Shown here: positions 53,498 through 62,395 of the stretch, piece after piece | Layout: each line of letters starts with the position of its first letter | Position numbering within the stretch: position 1 is the stretch's first letter | Assembly: GCA_009917695.1 (NCBI GenBank) | Contig: JAACJG010000005.1 | Coordinates: 1 to 64,000, forward strand | Reading direction: 5' to 3' | DNA from: Candidatus Rifleibacterium amylolyticum | GTDB lineage: Bacteria; Muiribacteriota; Ozemobacteria; Ozemobacterales; Ozemobacteraceae | DNA: 64,000 nucleotides | Made by a program: the position numbers and the translations under genes | Notes under the pieces: generated by a model | What the model was told of the DNA's origin: nothing | The model's database searches: none | Seen by the model: only the letters and a program-made list of their open reading frames with translations

Positions 53498-53521
53498 AAA
53501 ACCACCCTTGCGGGTGGTTTT
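53498..53521. terminator. Bidirectional intrinsic terminator between rsmD and the convergent gene
   Basis: AAAACCACCC, TTG plus one base, GGGTGGTTTT forms a strong hairpin with an A-run before and a T-run after. It separates the plus-strand recG-rsmD transcript from the minus-strand gene ending at 53544. Confidence 0.85.
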
Positions 53522-53543
53522 CAGCGATCTTTAAATCAGGGGG

Positions 53544-54395
53544 TTACTTGGCGCCAGAAGCTTTGAGATTGTTGTAATCGTTATAAGCTTCACGATATTC
53601 TGCAAGTGCGCGCTGAACATCAGCCGGAGAAGCCCCGCCACTGTTGGTAACAAGAGTAGTATATTTCTGGTAGGCTGCGATGTATCTGTCGTGAGCGGCC
53701 TTCAGGCCATCGCTGGTAGTCGGCACGCCGGTAACGGCAGGCTCGGTAACAGTTGAGGTCGGAGCCTGAGCCGGTATGCTTACGCTCGGCGGCTCATCAG
53801 AAATTGCAACCGCATCGCCACCGATAGAGATCACAGGATCATTGCCGACACTTACCGGGCCAACAGCATCACCACCAGGTACCACACCAGAAATCTGATA
53901 ATCACCAGGAGTTACGTAGATCTCGTCACTGCCGGGAAGGACTTCTGAGTCTGGGCCAGAGGCAGCGTTGCCACCCTTTTTGGCTTTATAGCGTTTGTAG
54001 AGGAAATAACCGGCGACAGCTGCGCCAACGATAATCAGAGCAGGTATGAACAGCGGGCTGGCAAAGATACCGGCAATAAAACCACCAACTGCTCCGATAG
54101 CAGAAGCTATGGCACCACCAAAAGCGGCTATTGCACCAACGATGCCACCGGCGGTAGCGGCTGCGCCACCAACGACTGCGGCTCCGATGCCACCAGCACC
54201 AGCAACGGCTGCGCCGATTGCGGGAGCGGCAAGAGTAATTCCAACGCCGGCGGCCACGCCAACACCTGCACCGATAAGCACGCTCTTCTTATCGAGAGCA
54301 TGAACCGGAGATGGGTTGAAGATGGTGAAGTCAACCAGCATGAGAAGCGATAGAACAATGCAGAGCGTCACTTTCAGTTCGTAACGGCGTATCAT
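53544..54395 (-). CDS. Exported or membrane Gly/Ala-rich protein, unknown family
   Basis: A 283-residue protein with an AGGGGG ribosome site. Residues 1-34 resemble a signal peptide ending VHA. About 38-130 are almost entirely Gly, Ala, Val and Ile (GAGVGVAAGVGITLAAPAIG and similar), with GxxxG zipper spacing, and end in a clear membrane helix (FIPALIIVGAAVAGYFLYKRYK). A disordered Pro/Ser/Val part and a short helical C-terminus (HDRYIAAYQKYTTLV, REAYNDYNNLKAS) follow. It resembles the protein at 30042-30881 in composition. The function is not recognised. Confidence 0.72.
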   Translation of the reverse strand: MIRRYELKVTLCIVLSLLMLVDFTIFNPSPVHALDKKSVLIGAGVGVAAGVGITLAAPAIGAAVAGAGGIGAAVVGGAAATAGGIVGAIAAFGGAIASAIGAVGGFIAGIFASPLFIPALIIVGAAVAGYFLYKRYKAKKGGNAASGPDSEVLPGSDEIYVTPGDYQISGVVPGGDAVGPVSVGNDPVISIGGDAVAISDEPPSVSIPAQAPTSTVTEPAVTGVPTTSDGLKAAHDRYIAAYQKYTTLVTNSGGASPADVQRALAEYREAYNDYNNLKASGAK

Positions 54396-54530
54396 ATCGA
54401 ACCCCCTGTTATCATCAGAGATAATGTACCTTGAAGATTTAATTTAAGTTTAATGACGGCCGGGCAAAGCGTCAAGACAATCACAAGTTTTTTTTCGCAA
54501 ATTAATATTATTTTTGTCAAAGCCGGCAAT

Positions 54531-56711
54531 TCAGTCAGCCATATTCTGCAACAACACGGCAAGAACGGTGTTTCGCATTTTGGGCCGGTTATTTTTAACG
54601 GCCAGAGCTATCGCTTTGCGGGAACCGATAAAAACCATGATCTGGCGCGCCCTTGTCAGGCCAGTATAGAAAAGATTCCTCTGCAGCATCATGAAGTGCT
54701 GGGTTGACGCAATCATTACTACAGCAGGATATTCGCTGCCCTGCGACTTATGTACGGTTACCGCATAGGCATGTGCGAGATCGAGAAAATCAGAGGTCTG
54801 AAAAGTGACTTCCCCCTGTGGGAATTCTATCAGAGCTTCCTGGTCTTCTGGTTGAATATCTTTTATCAGGCCGATATCACCGTTGAAAACCTCAAGGTCG
54901 TAATTGTTGCGCAACTGAATTACCTTGTCGCCAACCCGGAATACCCGGTTTAGATGCTCCATTTCACTCTTGTCGGGAGCTGGTGGATTCAAAGCCTCCT
55001 GCAAAACGGCATTAAGATTTGTCGCACCCAGTTTTCCCCGGTTCATCGGGGTCAGAACCTGTATATCGTTGACCGGATCGTAACCAAATTTGCCCGGCAG
55101 GCTTTTCTGAACTACATTTTTCAGCAGTCCAATCAGCTTGTCAGGCTCTTCGGCCGCCACATAATAACAGTCGGACTGGCTTTGCCCATCTGGTACGGTC
55201 AGTACCGGCATCTGCCCATGATTAATCAGATGTGCATTTTTGATGATATTCGAGGTTTCGGCCTGCCGGAAAATCAGGTTGAGCTTAACTACCGGCACTT
55301 TTTCGGATTTTATAAGCTCATTGAGCACCAGACCAGCGCCAACTGACGGCAATTGATCGGCATCCCCCACCAGAATCAGTGAAGCTTTCGGTGGGACAGC
55401 CTGCAACAGACTGAAAAAAAGCTGCATGTCGATCATCGAAGCCTCATCGACAACCAGAGTATCACATTCCAGCGGCTGTTTTTGATTGCGCTTGAAGGCT
55501 TTTTCCTGTGGCGAAAATTCGAGCAGGCGATGAATTGTCTGAGCGTTGAATCCAGACACTTCTGAAAGCCTCTTGGCAGCACGCCCGGTCGGACTGGCGA
55601 GCATTACGCGCCGCCCCATGGCTCGATGCGCACTTACAACGGCTTTAAGGGTGGTAGTTTTGCCGGTGCCCGGCCCCCCGGTAATTATCAAAAAACCCTG
55701 GCTGAGAGAGTTTTCTACGGCCAGCTGCTGAATTTCGCTGAGCTGCAGACCATGCCCGGCAAACGCCAGATCGAGCGCGGCCATTATCTTTTCTCTGGCC
55801 ACTTCCTGCCGGTTTTTCAGCAAAGACATGACGAGAGCGGCACTACCCTCTTCAGAGCGAAATCCGGCCGGTAGATAATAGAGGTTCTGCTGCCTGAATT
55901 CCCGTTTTACCAGCTTCTTTTCAGCAACCAGGGCGGTCACGGCCTTCTCGACATCAGCCACATCATCGACAGCCAGAGCCTCAAGCGCGACTTTCAGCAA
56001 TTCCTCTTCACGCAGAAAAAGGTGTCCGTCATTCGCCGCGTTGCTCAGAACGTAAAGAATCCCGGCTTTGAGCCGGCGCGCATCGTTGCCGGTAATGCCA
56101 AATTCGGCGGCAATGGCATCTGCCTTTTTAAAGCCCATGCCAGTGACTTCATGCGCAAGAATGTAGGGATTTTCAGAAATCCTGCGCACGGCTTCGCGAT
56201 CATATTTTTTGTATATGCGCACCGCGAAAGCAGGAGAAATGCCGTGCCCCTGTAAAAATATCATTATATCCTGTATAGAGCGCTGCAAAAACCAGCCGCT
56301 GCTTATCCTGTCAGCTTTTGAAGGACCGATCCCCGGGCATTCCGCCAGTTTTTCTGGCTCTTTTTCAATAATTTCAAGCGTATCGAGGCCGAAAGTCTCG
56401 ACCAGGCGCCGGGCTGTCGCCGGCCCGATTCCCTTTATCAGACCTGATCCCAGATATTTTTCGATACCTTTCAGGGTAGCGGGCTTGAGCAGCGTGAATT
56501 TCATCGCCTGAAACTGCATACCGAAATTCGGGTGGCAGGCCCAGGTGCCGTACACCCGCACCTCTTCACCCGGCTGAATATAGCCGAAATTGCCGACGAC
56601 AGTCACTCCCTGCGGATACTGGCGCGACGATGCTCTGAGCACGTAATAACCGCTCTGCTCATTGCAGAACGTGATTCGATCTATGGTAACCGTGATACAT
56701 TCGTTTTCCAC
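54531..56711 (-). CDS. recD2: RecD2-type SF1B helicase
   Basis: A 726-residue RecD-like helicase. The N-terminal OB/HhH region includes the hairpin motifs GIGPATARRLVE and CPGIGPSKADRI. The helicase core has Walker A GGPGTGKTTT, Walker B VDEASMIDM, GDADQLPSVGAG, and the C-terminal HKSQGSEYPAV. RecD2 proteins occur without RecBC and unwind 5'-3' during DNA repair. The start is GTG (56709-56711). TATAAA lies exactly 6 bases upstream and there is no Shine-Dalgarno sequence. Confidence 0.92.
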   Translation of the reverse strand: MENECITVTIDRITFCNEQSGYYVLRASSRQYPQGVTVVGNFGYIQPGEEVRVYGTWACHPNFGMQFQAMKFTLLKPATLKGIEKYLGSGLIKGIGPATARRLVETFGLDTLEIIEKEPEKLAECPGIGPSKADRISSGWFLQRSIQDIMIFLQGHGISPAFAVRIYKKYDREAVRRISENPYILAHEVTGMGFKKADAIAAEFGITGNDARRLKAGILYVLSNAANDGHLFLREEELLKVALEALAVDDVADVEKAVTALVAEKKLVKREFRQQNLYYLPAGFRSEEGSAALVMSLLKNRQEVAREKIMAALDLAFAGHGLQLSEIQQLAVENSLSQGFLIITGGPGTGKTTTLKAVVSAHRAMGRRVMLASPTGRAAKRLSEVSGFNAQTIHRLLEFSPQEKAFKRNQKQPLECDTLVVDEASMIDMQLFFSLLQAVPPKASLILVGDADQLPSVGAGLVLNELIKSEKVPVVKLNLIFRQAETSNIIKNAHLINHGQMPVLTVPDGQSQSDCYYVAAEEPDKLIGLLKNVVQKSLPGKFGYDPVNDIQVLTPMNRGKLGATNLNAVLQEALNPPAPDKSEMEHLNRVFRVGDKVIQLRNNYDLEVFNGDIGLIKDIQPEDQEALIEFPQGEVTFQTSDFLDLAHAYAVTVHKSQGSEYPAVVMIASTQHFMMLQRNLFYTGLTRARQIMVFIGSRKAIALAVKNNRPKMRNTVLAVLLQNMAD

Positions 56712-56723
56712 AAGCTATTTATA
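56712..56723 (-). promoter_or_regulatory. Leaderless -10 element of recD2
   Basis: TATAAA (56718-56723, minus strand), then TAGCTT, then the GTG start. A weak -35 (TTTATT or TTATTG) is available at 16-17 bases. Confidence 0.55.
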
Positions 56724-56763
56724 ACACGGTTTCAGCAAACAATAAATAGCGGCAAGCCTCAGA

Positions 56764-56798
56764 TTGACAAGTTGCCCGTGTAATGCTAACTTTCGAAC
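56764..56798 (+). promoter_or_regulatory. Leaderless promoter of the 666-residue protein gene
   Basis: TTGACA (56764-56769, perfect), a 17-base spacer ending TGC, and TAACTT (56787-56792) form an extended -10 promoter. TCGAAC (6 bases) then leads to the ATG at 56799, with no ribosome-binding site. Confidence 0.6.
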
Positions 56799-58799
56799 AT
56801 GTACAACTTCCTCAAAACCGCTCTGCTGGTCGCTATAATCTTTGGTCTGACCCTGCTGTTCTACACCGCGCCACCAGCGCAGGAAGTCGACAAAACCATT
56901 TTTGTGGCCGTTTCGGCCGACAGCGCCATGCTGGCCGGCAGCCGCCAGGACTTCGCCATTTATCTTCTCAACCCGCATGGTAAAGTACCGGTACCGGACA
57001 ATACCAGCAGACTCGCCGCCAGTCTGGTGTTTCCGACCCAAAGGCCGTTAACAATCAAAAGTGAAGCGAAGTTCATCTCTGAAGGTGCTTATACTGCCAG
57101 TTTTAACATTCCCGACATCGCTCTGCCACCGCAGGCTATACTAGAAATCCGAAACAAGGAATCCGGCCAGCCGATTTTTCGCGGCCCGGCACCGACGGGC
57201 AGAGATACAACCCTGGTGGTCATGCCGCCGCCAGAGATTGTCTATGCCGGCAGCTGGCTCAGCATAAGAATAGCCACTCTGTGCCGCAAATCCGGCAAAG
57301 GCCTGTTCAAAACACCGGTTAGAGCGAAGCTTTTGACGCCCGCCGGCCAACAGACGGTAAACCGGGTGATTCACAGCGATATCGACGGAATGGCGGTGTT
57401 TACTACTCACATAAACAACAATGCTGCGGGCGGCATATACAAATGTGAACTGTCGCATGGGCGTGAAAAAGTTGTCCTGCATCTCAATATTAAGAGCATG
57501 AGCGAAAAGCGGCGCAAACGGGCGATGACAATACAGAACCGCGACATCAACCCGCTTGCCAGACTTATTGAACCAGATATGAAGATAACCGAACCACAAC
57601 AGTACTATTTCGCCAGATCACTTGAAGAAATCGATCAACCTGTGATCTTCGACGAAGTAAATCTTGAAAAAAGCACGGTATTTCTCAGTTACCACTGCCC
57701 GGGCTCGCTCTGGCGCCAGATTGAAGTATGGCAGAACGGCAGGATTCACTACACATCAGATCTCCAGATAGAATCAGGCCGTGTCTCCTTGAGCTTTAAA
57801 TCACCGTTGCTGGAAGATATTCCGATAAAACTCAAGTTATGGTATCTCGACCAGAATGGCCTCAAGATATGCGAGCAGACTTTTTATCGCGCCGGCGAAC
57901 AGCAGAACCCGATAAACCTGTTTTTTAAGGCAGCCGACCGATTTCTTGGCGATGGCGGCAGCACTTTGCAGGCGGCCAGAGCCCTTGCCAGCAAAGGCTT
58001 TTTCGCTGACAACCAGGCCGGAAAAGTCAAAATCAGCCTTATCAAATCTGAACTGGAACAGACAATAGAACCAGAAATTCCACCTGCAGCCGATCTCAGT
58101 ATTATCCGGGAGTCGCCGGCGCGCCTGCTCAGTTCTGATGCCCGACACAAACCAGGAAGACGGTTCTTTCTGGTAAAAGATGAGATTCAACTGAGTCGCT
58201 ACAAATTTTCGAACCTGCGCATCTGGCATCATCCCAGACGACTGCTCGGCAGTCTGATCGGTTCGTTGATGCTCGAACGTGCCAATATCGCGTACCTTAT
58301 CGGCGAAGCTGAGATCCGATCTCTTCGCCTGCAATATATGAGTGATGCCGAGCGCGACGCCGAACTTGAAAAGCTTGAAGGGCTGCTGGCACCATTAAGC
58401 GAATTTCATGAGTTCTGCCAGAGCAGCCCCGAACTGAAAGCCACCTGGGAAAACGGGATTCTGCGGGCAGCGAAAAGAATCTCAGGCTACATTTCGCTGC
58501 CAGAGAAGCTGGCGACCGCACTCAAGAGTCATCAGATCAACACTGACCGAATAGGCCCTTTCTCGCCAGTACTCCCGGTCGAGGTTGCTCTCGACGAGCT
58601 GATGCCAGCCCTCAAACCGGGCGGCAGAGTTTTATTAACCAGCAATGAGCGCCAGATGCCGATAAATCTAAGTGGTGACGTCAGCGTTTTCAGCAGCAGA
58701 AGTTTTTCGGGAAAGGATGAGGGTTTCGAAAAGCTTATCAACACAAGGTCGGCACCGATCGTCGTCGAGCTTGATTTTTCCAGCGCGACAGCGAACTGA
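56799..58799 (+). CDS. Membrane-anchored periplasmic protein with macroglobulin-like beta domains
   Basis: A 666-residue protein with one N-terminal hydrophobic segment (about 5-21) as uncleaved anchor or signal. Residues 30-230 look like consecutive beta-sandwich domains of alpha2-macroglobulin MG/invasin type (for example KTIFVAVSADSAMLAGSRQD, then SDIDGMAVFTTHINNNAAGGIY). The C-terminal half is mixed alpha/beta with helical stretches (SLIGSLMLERANIAYLIGEAE). No thioester motif (CGEQ) is present, so it is not a complete bacterial alpha2-macroglobulin. I cannot name the family. It stands alone between recD2 and moeA. Confidence 0.65.
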   Translation: MYNFLKTALLVAIIFGLTLLFYTAPPAQEVDKTIFVAVSADSAMLAGSRQDFAIYLLNPHGKVPVPDNTSRLAASLVFPTQRPLTIKSEAKFISEGAYTASFNIPDIALPPQAILEIRNKESGQPIFRGPAPTGRDTTLVVMPPPEIVYAGSWLSIRIATLCRKSGKGLFKTPVRAKLLTPAGQQTVNRVIHSDIDGMAVFTTHINNNAAGGIYKCELSHGREKVVLHLNIKSMSEKRRKRAMTIQNRDINPLARLIEPDMKITEPQQYYFARSLEEIDQPVIFDEVNLEKSTVFLSYHCPGSLWRQIEVWQNGRIHYTSDLQIESGRVSLSFKSPLLEDIPIKLKLWYLDQNGLKICEQTFYRAGEQQNPINLFFKAADRFLGDGGSTLQAARALASKGFFADNQAGKVKISLIKSELEQTIEPEIPPAADLSIIRESPARLLSSDARHKPGRRFFLVKDEIQLSRYKFSNLRIWHHPRRLLGSLIGSLMLERANIAYLIGEAEIRSLRLQYMSDAERDAELEKLEGLLAPLSEFHEFCQSSPELKATWENGILRAAKRISGYISLPEKLATALKSHQINTDRIGPFSPVLPVEVALDELMPALKPGGRVLLTSNERQMPINLSGDVSVFSSRSFSGKDEGFEKLINTRSAPIVVELDFSSATAN

Positions 58800-58824
58800 C
58801 AGCATATTGACGCTATGAAACGCC

Positions 58825-58859
58825 TGGACTGGCAACCCTGGCTGTGCTAAAATTCATAC
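58825..58859 (+). promoter_or_regulatory. Leaderless promoter of moeA
   Basis: TGGACT (58825-58830), 17 bases ending TGC, TAAAAT (58848-58853, extended -10), then TCATAC and the ATG at 58860. No purine-rich ribosome site is present. Confidence 0.65.
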
Positions 58860-60101
58860 ATGAATAAACCGCCAGATATGAAACCCGTTTCTTTTGACAG
58901 GGCCCACGCTCTGGTGCTCGAGTGTGCAAACCGCCTTAAATTGCCGGCCGAAATGGTCGAACTCAGATATGCCAGAGGACGCACCCTTGCCAGCGACGTA
59001 ACCGCCGACATAGATTATCCCGGCGCCGATATTTCGGCCATGGATGGTTACTGCCTGCGTTCACAACTGCTTGCGAATGCTTCAGAAGCCGCTCCGATAA
59101 CCCTGGCGACAGTCGCCGGAGTTGATGCCGGTCATCGCATCGAACAGATCCCGGACGGTAGCTGCGCCTATATCGCAACCGGCGGCATGTTACCGCAGGG
59201 AGCCGACTGCGTTGTTCCGGTCGAAGAGGTAAAAGCCAATGACAATGGCAGTCAGATAACCTTTTCAGCCCCGGTAAAATCTGGAAATTACGTGAGGCCG
59301 CGCGCTTCAGAACTTAAGACCGGCGACAAAATGATAGCTGCCGGCACCCTGATTACACCTTTCGTTATCGGACAGCTGTCTACAGCCGGACAGGTCGTCG
59401 TAAATGTTGTTAAAAAGCCAACAGTCGCCATACTGACTTCTGGCGATGAAGTTCTCATGCAATGGGAAAAACCTTTGCCATGGCAGGTGCGCAATTCGAA
59501 CTGCGCGGTATTACATGCGCAGGCAGAAGAAGCCGGCGCGCTTCCACTCGAAATCGGTATAGCCAAGGATGTTGGCGATCACGCTTTTGAGCTTTTCAAC
59601 AAAGCTGCGGCAGCTGCTGACATCATTGTGACCAGTGGCGGCATCTCGATGGGTCGCAAAGACCCTTTCAAGCAGGTATTTGCCAGACTCGGCATTGAGC
59701 CGGTTTTTTATGGCATCAAAATGAAACCAGGCAAACCGGTATTCTTCGGCATGTATAAAGACAAACCGGTATTCGGTCTGCCGGGCAACCAGACCTCGAC
59801 CGCTGTCACTTTTGAGTTGCTGGTAAGGCCATTTGTCAGAAAAGCTCTCGGGCTTCTTCCTGATCGACTTAAATTCGATCTGCCGCTTGCCCGCCCCAGC
59901 CATAACGACTCGCGGCGCGACTTCTTCAAACGCGGCAGAATAATAGAGCAGAATGGCTGTTCAATGGTTGAACCTCTGGAATCGCAAGAATCGCACATGT
60001 TGTCGAGCCTGGCCGGTGCCGACGTCCTGTTCCTGCACCCAGCCAGCTCAGATAGTCTGCCAGCCGGAAGCGCCGTAAAATGCTGGCTGCTGAAAGGCTG
60101 A
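58860..60101 (+). CDS. moeA: Molybdopterin molybdotransferase MoeA
   Basis: A 413-residue enzyme that inserts molybdate into molybdopterin to form the molybdenum cofactor. It has the family's SAMDGYCLRS, IATGGMLPQGADCVV, TSGGISMGRKD and GLPGNQTST (usually GLPGNPVS). The start at 58860 is supported by the -10 box 6 bases upstream; a second Met lies 6 codons in. No other Mo-cofactor gene or molybdoenzyme is in the window. Confidence 0.92.
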   Translation: MNKPPDMKPVSFDRAHALVLECANRLKLPAEMVELRYARGRTLASDVTADIDYPGADISAMDGYCLRSQLLANASEAAPITLATVAGVDAGHRIEQIPDGSCAYIATGGMLPQGADCVVPVEEVKANDNGSQITFSAPVKSGNYVRPRASELKTGDKMIAAGTLITPFVIGQLSTAGQVVVNVVKKPTVAILTSGDEVLMQWEKPLPWQVRNSNCAVLHAQAEEAGALPLEIGIAKDVGDHAFELFNKAAAAADIIVTSGGISMGRKDPFKQVFARLGIEPVFYGIKMKPGKPVFFGMYKDKPVFGLPGNQTSTAVTFELLVRPFVRKALGLLPDRLKFDLPLARPSHNDSRRDFFKRGRIIEQNGCSMVEPLESQESHMLSSLAGADVLFLHPASSDSLPAGSAVKCWLLKG

Positions 60102-60103
60102 AA

Positions 60104-60931
60104 ATGCACATCACCCATTTATACAAAAGCGCCTTGATTTTTGTTAAGCCAGAAGCTTCGGCCTCGCGACAACATTCAATGCTCGCTTATATTATAATCG
60201 CCTTGTGTCTTGCCATTATTTTCGCTCTGCCGGCACCAGCATGCGACGACACTCTGGTCATGCTGCTCACCGCGCAAAATCCAGGCAGTGAGTTTTCTCG
60301 CGTAATCAGAAACTTCACTACAGATTTAACCGCGCTGGGCCTGGCTCTAAAAGCCATGGAAAAAACTGATTACGAAGGCGAACTCACCAAAGTCATGGAA
60401 TCCTGGCTCGAATTTTCAAAGAAATACATGACCAGCCCGCCACCAGAAGCCAGAAACGACCTGCGCTGGGCGGCCAAAACCAGTGAAACAGCACGCAGCA
60501 TTGGTGAGATCAGAAAACTGGTCAACGAAAAACGTTTTACCGACGCGCATGACCGCATTCTCGAACTCAACAGTAAAATAGGTATGTTCTTTGAAGCCTT
60601 TGGTGTGAGCGATGAGAAACAGTTGTTTATTGCGACTTCGGCCAATCTTACCAGTCTCGAAAGGGCTCTGCTTAATAACGATCATGCCGCCGCTGCCAGC
60701 ATGACCAGAGAAATCGCCGGCAATCTTGAAAGTTTCAGGCCGCTTCTCAAAGGCGATGACAGCACCGGCAGTGATGAAGCTGGCAAACTGATAGAAGAAC
60801 TTGCCGCCGCAATCGACGCAGAAGCGAACCTGCCGGCGCTGGACAGCAAGCAACAGCGACTCAAAATCGTCTTCGAAGAGATGCGCTCGCGCATACTGCT
60901 GCAGGAATGGTTCCCCGGCCTGAAAAACTGA
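60104..60931 (+). CDS. Exported helical protein of unknown function
   Basis: About 276 residues from the ATG at 60104 (AAAGG upstream), 2 bases after moeA. The N-terminal 30 residues are atypical; the hydrophobic signal (LAYIIIALCLAIIFALPAPAC) begins near residue 27. It ends in Cys, so it may be a lipoprotein or a cleaved export signal. The rest is entirely helical (LTALGLALKAMEKTDYEGEL, TSETARSIGEIRKLVNEKRF) and resembles periplasmic helical-bundle proteins of the cytochrome c'/CopC-neighbour type, without a CxxCH heme motif. The function is not recognised. It is probably in an operon with moeA and the thioredoxin gene. Confidence 0.6.
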   Translation: MHITHLYKSALIFVKPEASASRQHSMLAYIIIALCLAIIFALPAPACDDTLVMLLTAQNPGSEFSRVIRNFTTDLTALGLALKAMEKTDYEGELTKVMESWLEFSKKYMTSPPPEARNDLRWAAKTSETARSIGEIRKLVNEKRFTDAHDRILELNSKIGMFFEAFGVSDEKQLFIATSANLTSLERALLNNDHAAAASMTREIAGNLESFRPLLKGDDSTGSDEAGKLIEELAAAIDAEANLPALDSKQQRLKIVFEEMRSRILLQEWFPGLKN

Positions 60932-60942
60932 AAGGAAACAGC

Positions 60943-61200
60943 ATGCTGAAAGTCACAGTGATAAAAAGTTCTGCCAAATGCCACACCTGCGACGAAACTG
61001 AACAGATCGTAAGTGAAATCGCAGAACGTTACAAAAATCAGGTCGAGTGCCGGATTCTTGTCAACGGAACCCCTGAAGTCAAGGAGTTTGGCGTGGTTTC
61101 AACTCCAGTCGTTGCACTTGGCAACAAAATTTATTCGATGGGTAAACCAGTCATTAAAGAAAAAGTTGAAGGCTGGATAAAGAGAGAACTCGCCAGTTGA
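60943..61200 (+). CDS. Small thioredoxin-like (redox-active disulfide) protein
   Basis: An 85-residue protein from the ATG at 60943, preceded by AAAGGAAA. It shows a thioredoxin-fold pattern: MLKVTVIKSSAKCHTCDETE with the CHTC redox motif, a central FGVVSTPVVAL with the cis-Pro, and a C-terminal helix. This is the Thioredoxin_3/'redox-active disulfide protein 2' group, often found beside ArsP-type permeases, as here (the next gene starts 32 bases on). It may deliver electrons or reduced metal/metalloid species to the permease. Confidence 0.85.
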   Translation: MLKVTVIKSSAKCHTCDETEQIVSEIAERYKNQVECRILVNGTPEVKEFGVVSTPVVALGNKIYSMGKPVIKEKVEGWIKRELAS

Positions 61201-61231
61201 CAGCAAAACGCGTTAACAGACAGGTATAACC

Positions 61232-62365
61232 ATGTTACAGTATTTAACGACATCGTTTATCGCACTCTTAGAGCCTCTCAGAGACACCTGGATCTGGCCG
61301 GGACTGGTAGAAGTCGGCAAATTTCTTGGTACACACCTGATTTCGGGCATGCTGCCGGCCTTCTTTATTGCCGGCGCGATCGCGGTCTTTCTCGACAAGC
61401 AGCGAATCACCAGACTGATGGGAGCTAAAGCCAACCCGCTTATCGCTTACCCGGTCGCAGCATTTTCAGGCGGCATATTAACTGTCTGTTCATGCGGAGT
61501 CATACCGATTTTTACCGGTATAATGCAGCAGGGTGCCGGAGTCGGCCCGGCATTTACCTTTCTCATGGCTTCACCCGCGGTCAATTTGATAGCACTGTCA
61601 TATACCTACACACTGCTGGGAACTAAATTTTTTGCCTGGCGGGCGCTGCTGGTAATGGTCAGCGCCATGGCCATCGGCCTTGGCGTTAGACTCATCTGTG
61701 GAGAAGCAGAACAACCGGCTGAAGCGCCTTCAATGATCATGATGGAAGAAGAAAGCGAGCGAACCGACGGTCAGCTGCTGATTTTCTTTGTCATGCTGGT
61801 ACTGATAATGGTCACAGCCACCGGGGTATTCGATCCTGTTATCTATGGCGGAGCAGCAAAAATAGGAATTACCGGTGACCTGATGCCGAGATTACTGATG
61901 CTGCTGGCCCAGGTTATCATTCTGTCTGTTATCTCATGGAAATGGTTTGAAAAATACGAAATCAAATTGTGGCTGCGCAAGTCTTACGATCTGTTCTGGA
62001 TTATTTTTCCGAAGGTAGTGGGCGGCATCTTTCTCTGTGGCCTTCTTGCCGCTGCTTTCCCGCTGGTCAATTTCATGAAATTTTTTGACAGCAACGATTT
62101 TAGTGGAAATTTTGTTGCATCGGTACTGGGAAGTATGATGTACTTTGGTACCATAGTCGGTGTGACAATCGTATCGACATTAAAAGATTTCGGTATGCAT
62201 GCAGGGCCGGCGATGACGCTGCTGTTATCGGCTCCAGCGGTAAGTTTGCCCAGCATAATAGCTTTGGTGCCCATAGCCGGGGCCAGAAAATCGGCGACAT
62301 ATCTGGCACTTGTAGTTGTTTTCAGCGCGTTGAGCGGTTATATTTTCGGTATGACTTTCGATTAA
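61232..62365 (+). CDS. ArsP/DUF318-type permease
   Basis: A 377-residue integral membrane protein with about 8-10 helices in two halves. The first half contains TVCSCGVIPIFTG (the conserved Cys pair of the family) and MASPAVNLIAL. The second half repeats the SPAV-like signature as LSAPAVSLPSIIAL. ArsP members export trivalent organoarsenicals, and relatives move other substrates. The paired thioredoxin-like gene upstream supports a redox-linked substrate. No ArsR-type regulator is adjacent. Confidence 0.85.
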   Translation: MLQYLTTSFIALLEPLRDTWIWPGLVEVGKFLGTHLISGMLPAFFIAGAIAVFLDKQRITRLMGAKANPLIAYPVAAFSGGILTVCSCGVIPIFTGIMQQGAGVGPAFTFLMASPAVNLIALSYTYTLLGTKFFAWRALLVMVSAMAIGLGVRLICGEAEQPAEAPSMIMMEEESERTDGQLLIFFVMLVLIMVTATGVFDPVIYGGAAKIGITGDLMPRLLMLLAQVIILSVISWKWFEKYEIKLWLRKSYDLFWIIFPKVVGGIFLCGLLAAAFPLVNFMKFFDSNDFSGNFVASVLGSMMYFGTIVGVTIVSTLKDFGMHAGPAMTLLLSAPAVSLPSIIALVPIAGARKSATYLALVVVFSALSGYIFGMTFD

Positions 62366-62395
62366 CCAATGTAATTAACCTGGAAAGGATACTAT

